Positions 8,059 through 15,930 of a stretch of DNA of 64,000 bases are shown piece by piece. Numbering within the stretch: position 1 is the first letter of the stretch; each line of letters begins with the position of its first letter. The notes under the pieces were generated by a model that saw only the letters and a program-made list of their open reading frames with translations, was not told the DNA's origin and did not search any database. The position numbers and the translations under genes are program-made. This stretch comes from Pelagibius marinus (GTDB lineage: Bacteria; Pseudomonadota; Alphaproteobacteria; Kiloniellales; Kiloniellaceae): assembly GCF_014925385.1 (NCBI RefSeq), contig NZ_JACSDK010000001.1:62001-126000 (forward strand), in the 5' to 3' direction.

Positions 8059-9072
8059 ATGAAAGTCTGCATCTACGGCGCCGGCGCCATCGGCGGCTAT
8101 CTCGGCGCGCAGCTGGCCCAGGCCCCCGGCGTCCAGGTCTCCCTCGTCGCCCGTGGCGCCCACCTGGCGGCGCTGCGCGAGAACGGCCTGAAGCTGCTGA
8201 TCGAGGGCCAGGAGAAGCTGGTCCGCATCGCCGCCACCGACGATCCGGCCCGGCTGGGCCCGCAGGACTACGTCATCGTGGCGCTGAAGGCGCACCAGGC
8301 CTGGGAAGCGGCCGAGCACATGGCGCCCCTGCTGGGCCCCGACACGGCGGTGGTGACCTGTCAGAACGGCGTGCCCTGGTGGTACTTCCACGCCCTGGGC
8401 GGCGACTACGCCGAGCGCCGCCTGGCCAGCCTCGACCCCGACGACCGCCAGTGGCGCCTGGTCGGCCCGCGCCGCGCCATCGGCTGCGTGGTCTATCCAG
8501 CGACAGAGATCGTGGCGCCCGGCGTCGTCAAGCACATCTACGGCGACAAGTTCGCCCTGGGGGAGCCCGACGGCAGCCTCTCCCAGCGCTGCCTGGCGCT
8601 CAGCGAGGCCCTGGAGACCGGCGGCCTGAAGGCGCCGGTGCTGGAGAACATCCGCGACGAGATCTGGCTGAAGCTGTGGGGCAACCTCTGCTTCAACCCG
8701 ATCAGCGCGCTGACCCGCGCCACCCTGGACGTGGTCGCCAGCGACCCCGGGACCCGCGCCCTGGCCAGGGCCATGATGGCCGAGGCCGAGGCCATCGCCC
8801 GGGCGCTGGGGGCCGACTTCCGCGTCGACGTGGAACGGCGTATCAACGGCGCGGCGCGCGTCGGCGCGCATCGCACCTCCATGCTGCAGGACCTGGAGCG
8901 CGGCCGGCCGCTGGAGATCGACGCCCTCTTGACCGCGGTGCAGGAGATGGGCCGCCTGACCGGCGCCGCGACCCCCTACATCGACTCCGTCCTCGCCCTG
9001 GTGCAGCAGCTCGGCCGCAGCCAGGGTCTCTATCCCGTGTTTCCCGAGCAACCCGCCGCTGCCGCGGCCTGA
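8059..9072 (+). CDS. 2-dehydropantoate 2-reductase family protein (ApbA/PanE)
   Basis: This 337-residue NADPH enzyme opens with the Rossmann motif YGAGAIGGYLG (about 5-15). It has the family motif LKLWGNLCFNPISALT, which holds the catalytic Lys and the substrate-binding Asn, and RPLEIDALLTAV near the C terminus. PanE reduces 2-dehydropantoate to pantoate in coenzyme A synthesis, but genomes often carry several paralogues acting on other 2-oxo acids. Pairing with a divergent LysR regulator favours a catabolic or accessory reductase here. The start is fixed by a strong GAGGAGGAGGAG ribosome site; an open frame back to 7603 runs through the lysR gene and is not real. Confidence 0.8.
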   Translation: MKVCIYGAGAIGGYLGAQLAQAPGVQVSLVARGAHLAALRENGLKLLIEGQEKLVRIAATDDPARLGPQDYVIVALKAHQAWEAAEHMAPLLGPDTAVVTCQNGVPWWYFHALGGDYAERRLASLDPDDRQWRLVGPRRAIGCVVYPATEIVAPGVVKHIYGDKFALGEPDGSLSQRCLALSEALETGGLKAPVLENIRDEIWLKLWGNLCFNPISALTRATLDVVASDPGTRALARAMMAEAEAIARALGADFRVDVERRINGAARVGAHRTSMLQDLERGRPLEIDALLTAVQEMGRLTGAATPYIDSVLALVQQLGRSQGLYPVFPEQPAAAAA

Positions 9073-9147
9073 GTCCTGCCGGTCTGACCAGCGGCAGGAA
9101 GGGCAGCACCAAGCGCAGCGACTGGCTGCACTTTCCGACCTCACTCC

Positions 9148-9180
9148 GGCCGGTACCGCGTCAGCGGTGCCGGCCTTTTC
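9148..9180 (+). terminator. rho-independent terminator after the reductase gene
   Basis: GGCCGGTACCGC pairs with GCGGTGCCGGCC (one T:G wobble) around a GTCA loop and is followed by TTTTCTTT. It lies 75 bp after the reductase stop codon. Confidence 0.85.
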
Positions 9181-9224
9181 TTTCCGGCTTGCACCGGCAA
9201 AGGAGGTTCACTCCTTCAGGGCGG

Positions 9225-9797
9225 TCAGTCTTTCTGAGTCTGGGGCTCGAGACGCAGGCGCAGGGAGGCGAAGCGCAGGTCCTGGGCGCGCAGGTCCTCC
9301 GGCACCGCGGCGAGCAGTGCCGCCGCGTCGTCGTGCCGGTTCAGCTCCAGGTGCGCTTCGATGCGGGCGACGATGAGATCGGTCAGATGGCTGCGGTGCC
9401 GGGCGTCTTCCAGCCACGGCAAGGCCTCGTCAAGCAGGTTCAGGATGGCGACGTAGTCACCGTTGCTGCGCAGCGCGGTGATGGCGAAGTGAGCGCTGCG
9501 TCCGGCGGTGTTCACATAGACCTGCGCCGGGCCGGCGCCGTGCTGGTCGAAGAGCTGCCGGCAGACCTGATAGCAGGCCAGCGCCAAAATCAGACTGGTT
9601 TCGGAATCGCGGCTGCCGACGCAATCGGCGGTCACCTGGTCCAGCGCCACCACGGCAATGCTGGGTTCATCGGAGCCGGCCAGCTGCAGCGCGACGTCGC
9701 GGGTCATGGTCGCGGGCAGAGCGGCCAGGACGGCCTGCCGGTCCCGCGGGGTTCCCACCGTGAAGGCCTGAACGATCGCGCTGGTGTCTAGCCCCAT
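9225..9797 (-). CDS. hypothetical 190-residue helical protein
   Basis: I do not recognise this protein. The ATG at 9797 (MGLDTSAIVQAF) has a GGGGG run at ribosome-site distance and is preferred to a TTG 33 bp upstream. The sequence is largely helical with repeated Ala/Leu/Asp stretches (SLILALACYQVCRQLFDQH, HLELNRHDDAAALLAAVPEDL), which look like degenerate TPR-type helical pairs. It has no signal peptide or membrane segment. It is a single gene between the terminator of the reductase gene and the septation-protein gene. Confidence 0.6.
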   Translation of the reverse strand: MGLDTSAIVQAFTVGTPRDRQAVLAALPATMTRDVALQLAGSDEPSIAVVALDQVTADCVGSRDSETSLILALACYQVCRQLFDQHGAGPAQVYVNTAGRSAHFAITALRSNGDYVAILNLLDEALPWLEDARHRSHLTDLIVARIEAHLELNRHDDAAALLAAVPEDLRAQDLRFASLRLRLEPQTQKD

Positions 9798-10031
9798 GCA
9801 CTGCCCCCTGTCCAGGATGCCCTCGCACAACGGCGACCCAAGAGCGCCGCCCCGAAGGCACCTCCCGAAGGCCCCCTACAGCTTCATCACGGGGCTCGCT
9901 GCACCAAGTATGAGAAGTGCCCGCGCCGAGGGTCAATCGCCCCAAGGGGGTAGCCCGAAGGGGCGCAGCCGGCAGCCGCTGCCGGTGCACAGGGTGGGAA
10001 ATCCCGGGGTCAGGCGGGGATCAGTGCGGGT

Positions 10032-10673
10032 TCAATCGGCTTCCTGGCGGCTTTTCGCCTCCTCTTCCGCTTCGCTCAAGGCCGGCATATGCGCGCGCAT
10101 GAAATAGATCTGGGAGACGACGAAGACGAAGGTGAGCGCGAGAATGCCGAAGACCTTGAAAGTGACCCAGAGGTCCGTCGACTGGGTGCGCCAGACGATT
10201 TCGTTCAAGGCGGCCATGGCGACGAAGAAGAGGGCGAAGCGGAAAGAGAGCTTGTGCCAGCCTTCGTCGTCCAGCGGCCAGGCCGTGCCGAGCAGCGGTT
10301 TCAGCAGCGGCCGCTTGAACAGCAACCCGCCGAACAGCACCACCGCGAAGAAAAGCTGCACGATGGTCGGCTTCATCTTGAAGAAGCTCTCGTCCTGCAG
10401 CCACAGCGTCAGGCCGCCGAACACGCCGATGACGACCGCCGTCACCAGGGGCATCGGCGGTATCCGGCGCTCGATCGCCAGCGCCAGCCCCAGGGCCACG
10501 GCGGTCGTCACCATGATGGCCACCGTCGCGGCCATCAGGCCGTTCAGCCAGTAGACCGCGAAGAAGGCCGCCAGGGGGCCGTAGTCCACCAGCGGGCGCA
10601 GCCAGGACGGGCCGGTCTTCGACCCTGCTTCCTTCCCGGTCTCCGACCCGAGTTCCGGCGGGGATGACGCCAT
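10032..10673 (-). CDS. yciB: septation protein A (YciB/IspZ), inner membrane
   Basis: A 213-residue polytopic membrane protein of the YciB family, involved in cell-envelope and septum integrity. The landmarks are PLAAFFAVYWLNGLMAATV, KPTIVQLFFAVVLFGGL, KPLLGTAWPLDDEGWHKLS and LNEIVWRTQSTDLWVTFK, with five or six hydrophobic segments. The ATG at 10673 (MASSPPEL) is chosen; a longer frame to 10790 adds a leader not seen in the family. The N-terminal 20 residues before the first hydrophobic segment are polar and variable. Confidence 0.9.
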   Translation of the reverse strand: MASSPPELGSETGKEAGSKTGPSWLRPLVDYGPLAAFFAVYWLNGLMAATVAIMVTTAVALGLALAIERRIPPMPLVTAVVIGVFGGLTLWLQDESFFKMKPTIVQLFFAVVLFGGLLFKRPLLKPLLGTAWPLDDEGWHKLSFRFALFFVAMAALNEIVWRTQSTDLWVTFKVFGILALTFVFVVSQIYFMRAHMPALSEAEEEAKSRQEAD

Positions 10674-10953
10674 TGCGAGAAACCTCCGATACGCGACGTT
10701 TGCTTCAAGGCGAATATAGGGACCCGGCGCGGTGAATGCACCCCGCCCGGCGCACCCAACCCTGCCGTTTGTTCCTGCCGGCGCAATCAACGTGAAGCCG
10801 CGGGGCCGGCTGACGGCCCCCGCCGCAAAGCCGCCGTGGGCCTGCCGAATATGGCGGATTTGTGCGAAGTTTTAGGAAGCCCTTAAGAGCTTCTTAAAAG
10901 CTGCTGTGACAATCTCTGGATCAACCAGTGACAGATGGCAGGGAGCAAGGCCC

Positions 10954-11376
10954 ATGTTCCAGCAGACCGCAACGCCGGAAGAAATCAACCAGGCCGCCGT
11001 TCACGTTCCCGCCGCCTTGTCCGCCGCGCCCGACAAGAAGGGCGCCCCGCGCGATCCCTTCATCGACCACTACTTCAAACGCATCGACCCGCGCCTCGCC
11101 GAGACCTTCACGCCGGAACAGCGCGAAGCGATCAAGACCATGTTCGGCGCCCGCGGCATGGCGCAACACGCGGTGGAGATCCGCCGCTCCCTGCCGATCG
11201 GCCGGCGCCGCTACTATCTGGTGCTGCTGCTGGGCCGCGAGCGCCGCACCTTCGGCCGCCTCAACAGAGAGGGGGCGATCTCCGGCTCCTTCAACCTGCT
11301 GGGCTACGCCATCACCGCCGCGCTGTGGACTCTGCCCGCGGCCGGCGCCGCGCTGCTGCTGCAGGCCATTCTCTGA
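10954..11376 (+). CDS. hypothetical protein with one C-terminal membrane segment
   Basis: A 140-residue protein I cannot assign. A soluble N-terminal region of about 70 residues contains PFIDHYFKRIDPRLAETFT and EQREAIKTMFG. It is followed by a strongly basic patch (RRSLPIGRRRYYLVLLLGRE) and one hydrophobic helix close to the C terminus (ITAALWTLPAAGAALLLQAI). The basic patch before the membrane segment suggests an N-inside orientation. The start has a GGGAG site upstream. Confidence 0.6.
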   Translation: MFQQTATPEEINQAAVHVPAALSAAPDKKGAPRDPFIDHYFKRIDPRLAETFTPEQREAIKTMFGARGMAQHAVEIRRSLPIGRRRYYLVLLLGRERRTFGRLNREGAISGSFNLLGYAITAALWTLPAAGAALLLQAIL

Positions 11377-11467
11377 AGCAACTTTCCCTGATGCCTTTGG
11401 CATGAGGGCGTCAGTATGAGCTCCGCCCCCGAATGACAGCCGGCGGGCGCCGGGCTATGCTCGGGCC

Positions 11468-11989
11468 ATGCCCGTCCCACCGAACAGCCACCTGGCCATG
11501 ATGAAGGCCGATCCGGCGGTCGATCCGGCCGGCGAGCTGACCCGCGCCAACGCCGCCGGCCTGATCGCCCGAGGCCTGACCCGCAGCTTCGCCGCCCACG
11601 GCCTGGTGAGCCTGCCGGAGTTCACCCTGCGCTCGGGCCGCCGCGCCGATCTCTTCTGCCTTGACGCCAAGAGCCGTATCACCATCGTCGAGATCAAGTC
11701 GAGCGTGGAGGACTTCCGTACCGACCAGAAATGGCCGGACTACCTGGACTACTGCGACTACTTCTACTTCGCGGTGCCGGAGAGCTTCCCCCGGGAACTG
11801 ATCCCCGAGGACCAGGGGCTGATGGTGGCCGACGGCTACGGCGCCACGGTGATCCGCGAGTCCGCCGACTTCACCCTCAACGCCGCGCGGCGCCGCGCCC
11901 TGGTGCTGCAGTTCGCGCAGCTCGCGGCCCAGCGCCTGCAGGGCCTGATCGACCCGGACGCCCTGCCCGGCGCGCTCGAAAGTTTCTGA
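11468..11989 (+). CDS. mmcB: MmcB family DNA repair protein
   Basis: This 173-residue protein matches the MmcB family, first described as a LexA-regulated gene of Caulobacter. It has a PD-(D/E)XK-type nuclease core: RRADLFCLDAKSRITIVEIKSS supplies the D...ExK signature near residues 58-79. FRTDQKWPDYLDYCDYFYFAV and the LNAARRRAL end are conserved family stretches. It probably acts on damaged DNA alongside translesion synthesis; the exact reaction is not established. A LexA box was not evident immediately upstream. Confidence 0.8.
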   Translation: MPVPPNSHLAMMKADPAVDPAGELTRANAAGLIARGLTRSFAAHGLVSLPEFTLRSGRRADLFCLDAKSRITIVEIKSSVEDFRTDQKWPDYLDYCDYFYFAVPESFPRELIPEDQGLMVADGYGATVIRESADFTLNAARRRALVLQFAQLAAQRLQGLIDPDALPGALESF

Positions 11990-12030
11990 GAGAAAGCGTC
12001 AGAGCAAGAACGCCGGTGACGCAGCGGCGG

Positions 12031-13551
12031 TCAGCTGCCGCCCAGGCGCGCGATCGTGGCCGTGGTGGAGTGGCCCGGCGCCAGCTCGGCCAGCACGACC
12101 TTCCCGCCATAGGCCTGCACGATGTCCGCGCCCACCACCTGATCGACGCTGTAGTCGGCGCCCTTGACCAGCACGTCGGGCTTCAGCGCCTCGATCAGCG
12201 CCAGCGGCGTGTCCTCGCCGAAGATCACCACGCGGCTGACACTGGCCAGCGAGGCCAGCACCGCAGCCCGCGCGGCCTCGCCCTGCACCGGGCGCGCCTC
12301 CCCCTTCAGCCGGCGCACCGAGGCGTCGCTGTTGAGGCCGACAATGAGGCGGTCGCAGGCGGCGCGCGCCTGCTCCAGCAGCGAGACGTGGCCCGGATGC
12401 AGCAGGTCGAAGCAGCCGTTGGTGAAGCCGATCTTCAGACCCGCCTTGCGCCACTGCGCGACCTGTTCGCCGAGGCTGTCGAGGTCGACCACCTTGGCCT
12501 CGGCAGCCAGCAGGTCGGAGGCGTGGAGCGCACGCAGTATCTCGCCCGGCCGCGCCACGGCGGTGCCGAGCTTGCCGACCACGATGGCCGCCGCCACGTT
12601 GGCGAGCTGCGCCGCGGTCACCGGGTCCAGGCCCGCGCCCAGGGCGGCGGCGAAAGCGGCGACCACGGTGTCGCCGGCGCCGGAGACGTCATAGACCTCC
12701 CGCGCCTCCGCGTTCAGGTGACTGACATCCTGACCGCCCGCGCCGGAAACCAGCGTCATGCCCTGTTCGCTGCGCGTGGCCAGCACCGCGCCGATGCCGC
12801 TGTCGATGATGACCTTGCGCGCCGCGGCCGCCACCGCGTCGTCGTCGCCGGTGGGAAGACCGCTGGCCTCGGCCAGCTCGCGGCGGTTGGGCGTCACCCA
12901 GGCGGCGCCGCGGTAGCGGGCGAAGTCGCGGCCCTTGGGATCGACGATGACCGGGCAGCCGCGCTCGGCCGCCGCCGTCACCACGGCGGCGATCAGCGCC
13001 TCATCGAGCAGGCCCTTGCCGTAATCGGAGAGAATAACGGCGGAGGCCTTGGCCAGCGCCGCCAGGGCCGCGGCCTTCACGCGGGCCTGCGTATCGCTGT
13101 CCAGGTCGCCCTCCGGTTCCCGGTCGACCCGCAGCAACTGCTGGCCGGCGGCGATGAAGCGGTCCTTCATGGTGGTGCGCCGCGCCGGCGCGCGCAGCAG
13201 CTCGATCTCGCCCGTCACCGGTTCCAGACAGGTCCGCGCCAGTGCCTCGACCTCGGCGCCGGCCGCATCCTCGCCGACCACGGCGATGCAGTGCGGCCGC
13301 GCGCCCAGCGCCGCCAGGTTGCGCAGCACGTTGCCGGCGCCGCCCAGCATGGCGCTTTCCTGGGTGATGCGCAGCACCGGGATCGGCGCCTCGGGCGAGA
13401 TCCGCTCCACGCCGCCGTAGAGGAAGCGGTCCAGCATGATGTCGCCCAGCACCAGCACGGGCACGCCGGCGAGCTGCTCCAGCGCGGCGGCCAGATCCGG
13501 GCGCTCCGGAACCGGGAAAGGCGCTTCGCCGCTGTCCGCTCTCTTGTCCAT
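12031..13551 (-). CDS. hldE: bifunctional heptose 7-phosphate kinase / heptose 1-phosphate adenylyltransferase
   Basis: The 506-residue protein fuses the two activities that flank the phosphatase step in ADP-heptose synthesis for LPS inner core. The N-terminal ribokinase-type kinase (to about 330) shows GDIMLDRFLYG, the substrate loop MLGGAGNVLRNL and the catalytic YDVSGAGDTVVAAF. The C-terminal nucleotidyltransferase (about 350-506) has FTNGCFDLLHPGHVSLL, with the HxGH signature, and GLNSDASVRRLKG. The start MDKRADSG is chosen over longer frames because upstream residues have no kinase similarity. It indicates heptose-containing LPS. Confidence 0.93.
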   Translation of the reverse strand: MDKRADSGEAPFPVPERPDLAAALEQLAGVPVLVLGDIMLDRFLYGGVERISPEAPIPVLRITQESAMLGGAGNVLRNLAALGARPHCIAVVGEDAAGAEVEALARTCLEPVTGEIELLRAPARRTTMKDRFIAAGQQLLRVDREPEGDLDSDTQARVKAAALAALAKASAVILSDYGKGLLDEALIAAVVTAAAERGCPVIVDPKGRDFARYRGAAWVTPNRRELAEASGLPTGDDDAVAAAARKVIIDSGIGAVLATRSEQGMTLVSGAGGQDVSHLNAEAREVYDVSGAGDTVVAAFAAALGAGLDPVTAAQLANVAAAIVVGKLGTAVARPGEILRALHASDLLAAEAKVVDLDSLGEQVAQWRKAGLKIGFTNGCFDLLHPGHVSLLEQARAACDRLIVGLNSDASVRRLKGEARPVQGEAARAAVLASLASVSRVVIFGEDTPLALIEALKPDVLVKGADYSVDQVVGADIVQAYGGKVVLAELAPGHSTTATIARLGGS

Positions 13552-13827
13552 GCCTGCCTGCCGCATTCCGCCGGTTTGAGGGCTCTTGGTTGAACGAATA
13601 CCGGGATGGTCGCCTATTCGGCACTTCCCGGCACCCGCCCCTGGCCGTTGCCCTACTGGATCATGCGAAAGCAGGCAAGTGAAACCGCGCCGTCTGTCCG
13701 TTTCGTCTAGAAATGATGACGCCGGGGCAGGGTGCAAACAGAGAGTTAACCAAATCGAAAGCGTGAAGTCCCTATGCTCTCAAGGGGTTCAACAACGTGA
13801 ACCGCACCTCGGGAGCCGTTTTCGAAG

Positions 13828-15120
13828 ATGACGTCAGGATCTAGCCAGCAACCGCGCTTGCAGGAACAAGCCCTGCTGAACCACATCAGGCGCCTGGAGC
13901 GGTCCCGCGGCGATACCTTCGCCGTCCAGATCCATCTCTCCAAGCTGATCACCTTCCTGCGGCTGCCCGAGTGCCTGGACGTCGTGCGCACCATGATGGC
14001 CCGCGAGGCCAAGAAGGTCGACGCCAGCCTCTTCGCCCTGTTCAACAACGACCTCTTCGTCGTCTACAACCGCGATTCGCTGACCAAGATGGACGAGGCG
14101 CTGGCGCGGGTCTGCCAGATCCTGGGCAACGATCCCTTCTTCGCCGAGGAGGCCGAGGCGCAGCAGGCGTTCTGCACCTACTTCAACCTGGACACCCAGT
14201 TCGAGGACGTGGTCGAGCAGGTCAAGGACCTGGTGCAGCAACATGCCGATCAGCAGATTCTGGCGCGCACCCAGCGGCGCGACGACAGCGCCAGCAAGCC
14301 GCTGGACCCCAACAACCTAGCCGCCATCCAGAAGGCCATCGCCCAGGCCGATCTCTCCACCATGACCAGCCGCCAGGCGATCTGCGATGTCGGCGACAGC
14401 GGCCGGCCGCAGCCGCTGTTCTACGAGCTCTTTACCTCCATCGGCGCGCTGCAGCAGGCGCTGCTGCCGGACCAGAACCTGTATTCCGACCGCTGGCTGT
14501 TCCAGTACCTGACGACCAAGCTGGACGAGCGCATGCTTGCCTGGCTGATCAAGAACGACGACTCGACGCTGAAGCGTTCCTTCAGCCTGAACATCAACAT
14601 CGCCAGCGTGCTGTCGCCGCGCTTCCTGGAGTTCGACGCGCTGCTCGACAAGGAGCGGCGCAACACCATCGTCATCGAGCTGCAGAAGATCGACGTCTTC
14701 GCCGACATCGCGCGCTTCCTCTTCGCCAAGGAGTTTCTGCTCGACCGCGGCTACCGCATCTGCCTGGACGGCCTGACGACGCTGTCGCTGCCCTTCGTCG
14801 ACCGCCGCATGCTGGGCTTCGAGCTGGTGAAGCTGCACTGGACGCCGCAGCTGCGCCAGCAGCTGGAGGGCAAGGACGGCGGGCGCCTGCGCGAGGCCAT
14901 CGAAGCCACCAACCCGCGCCGCATCATCATGATGCGCTGCGAGACCGACGACGCCATCGAGCTGGGCCACGAGCTCGGCATCTCGCTGTTCCAGGGCTAT
15001 TTCCTGGATCACCTGCTGAAAGAAAAGATCAGCCGCGAGGAAGCGGCCGAGCGCCTGGGCGCCGCCATGACGCGACAGCGCCGCACCGCCGGCCAGCCGC
15101 AGACCGCGACCGGCGCCTAG
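13828..15120 (+). CDS. degenerate EAL-domain protein (probable c-di-GMP effector or scaffold)
   Basis: This 430-residue protein has an alpha-helical N-terminal half (1-180) and a C-terminal EAL-like fold. Family positions are traceable. The EAL motif reads YELFTS with Glu200 kept, the Asn site is SLNINIAS, the Glu site is IVIELQKI, the Lys is LVKLHW and the Gln is LFQGYF. The metal-binding DDFG segment reads LDGLTT, so the second Asp is lost. Catalysis of c-di-GMP hydrolysis is therefore unlikely; binding or protein interaction is the better guess. No GGDEF domain or membrane segment is present. It is transcribed away from hldE. Confidence 0.7.
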   Translation: MTSGSSQQPRLQEQALLNHIRRLERSRGDTFAVQIHLSKLITFLRLPECLDVVRTMMAREAKKVDASLFALFNNDLFVVYNRDSLTKMDEALARVCQILGNDPFFAEEAEAQQAFCTYFNLDTQFEDVVEQVKDLVQQHADQQILARTQRRDDSASKPLDPNNLAAIQKAIAQADLSTMTSRQAICDVGDSGRPQPLFYELFTSIGALQQALLPDQNLYSDRWLFQYLTTKLDERMLAWLIKNDDSTLKRSFSLNINIASVLSPRFLEFDALLDKERRNTIVIELQKIDVFADIARFLFAKEFLLDRGYRICLDGLTTLSLPFVDRRMLGFELVKLHWTPQLRQQLEGKDGGRLREAIEATNPRRIIMMRCETDDAIELGHELGISLFQGYFLDHLLKEKISREEAAERLGAAMTRQRRTAGQPQTATGA

Positions 15121-15157
15121 ACATTCTTCCCGAACTTGAGGCCAAAAGCCGCGCGAC

Positions 15158-15784
15158 TCAGTTGCGTGGCGCGTACTTGGCCAGAATGCGCTGCAGCGTG
15201 CGCCGGTGCATGCGCAGTCGCCGGGCCGTCTCCGAGACGTTGCGGTCGCACTGCTCGTAGACCCGCTGGATGTGTTCCCAGCGCACCCGGTCGGCGGACA
15301 TGGGATTGCAGGGCGGCGGCGGCAGCGCCTCGCCCCGTTCCAGCAGCGCCGCTTCCACCTGGTCGGCGTCGGCGGGCTTGGGCAGGTAGTCGGTCGCCCC
15401 GACCTTCACCGCCGCCACCGCCGTGGCGATGTTGCCGTAGCCGGTCAGCACGATGATGCGCGCATCCTCGCGCGCCTCGCGCAGGCTCTGCACCACCTCC
15501 AGACCGGAGCCGTCCTCCAGGCGCAGGTCGACCACCGCGTAGCTGGGCGCAAGGCGGCGCGCCAGGGCCAAACCGTCGGCGACGCTGTAGGCGGTCTGCA
15601 CCGTGAAGCCGCGTCGCTCCATGGCCCGCGCCAGCCGGTCGCAGAAGCGCTGGTCGTCATCGACGATCAGCAATTCGCGCGGCGCACCCTCGGGCAGGGA
15701 CGATTCCCTGTCCTGGGGATCGTCCCCATCCCGGGACTCTTCCCTGTCTTGGGTCTCCCCCTGCGGGTCCGAGTGACCTGTCAT
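15158..15784 (-). CDS. regA: redox response regulator RegA/ActR/PrrA
   Basis: The 208-residue protein has a receiver domain with the phosphoacceptor Asp86 in YAVVDLRLEDGSGLEV and the acidic pocket LLIVDDD. A Fis-type DNA-binding helix-turn-helix follows at the C terminus (NVSETARRLRMHRRTLQRIL), the hallmark of RegA/ActR/PrrA. It differs from the usual family length by an acidic, Asp/Glu/Arg-rich N-terminal extension of about 35 residues. It lies downstream of its sensor gene on the same strand, separated by a 142-bp gap almost filled by repeat copy B. The system globally controls respiration and energy genes in alphaproteobacteria. Confidence 0.92.
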   Translation of the reverse strand: MTGHSDPQGETQDREESRDGDDPQDRESSLPEGAPRELLIVDDDQRFCDRLARAMERRGFTVQTAYSVADGLALARRLAPSYAVVDLRLEDGSGLEVVQSLREAREDARIIVLTGYGNIATAVAAVKVGATDYLPKPADADQVEAALLERGEALPPPPCNPMSADRVRWEHIQRVYEQCDRNVSETARRLRMHRRTLQRILAKYAPRN

Positions 15785-15825
15785 ACCGCCTTCCTCACTT
15801 GCCTTTCCAGAAAGCCCTGGAGCAC

Positions 15826-15930
15826 CTGGACCGATCCTCTATCAGGCGGACGCCTTTGATAGAGGATAAATTGGTCCATCTCAAAAGGTCAGGGCACCTC
15901 ATCCGCCCGGACGCGGATAGGTTGCCCTAG
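15826..15930 (-). repeat. CTAG-ended double-hairpin repeat, copy B (inverted)
   Basis: Read on the minus strand, this copy begins CTAGGGCAACC and keeps the core ACCTTTTGAGATGGACCAAT and the TTAT bulge before CCTCTATCA. The second hairpin pairs TGGACC...CCTCTATCA with TGATAGAGG...GGTCCA. The arm sequences differ from copies A and C but pairing is kept. The far end reads CCAG instead of CTAG. The element occupies the regB-regA gap, and its CTAG supplies the regB stop codon. Confidence 0.75.
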
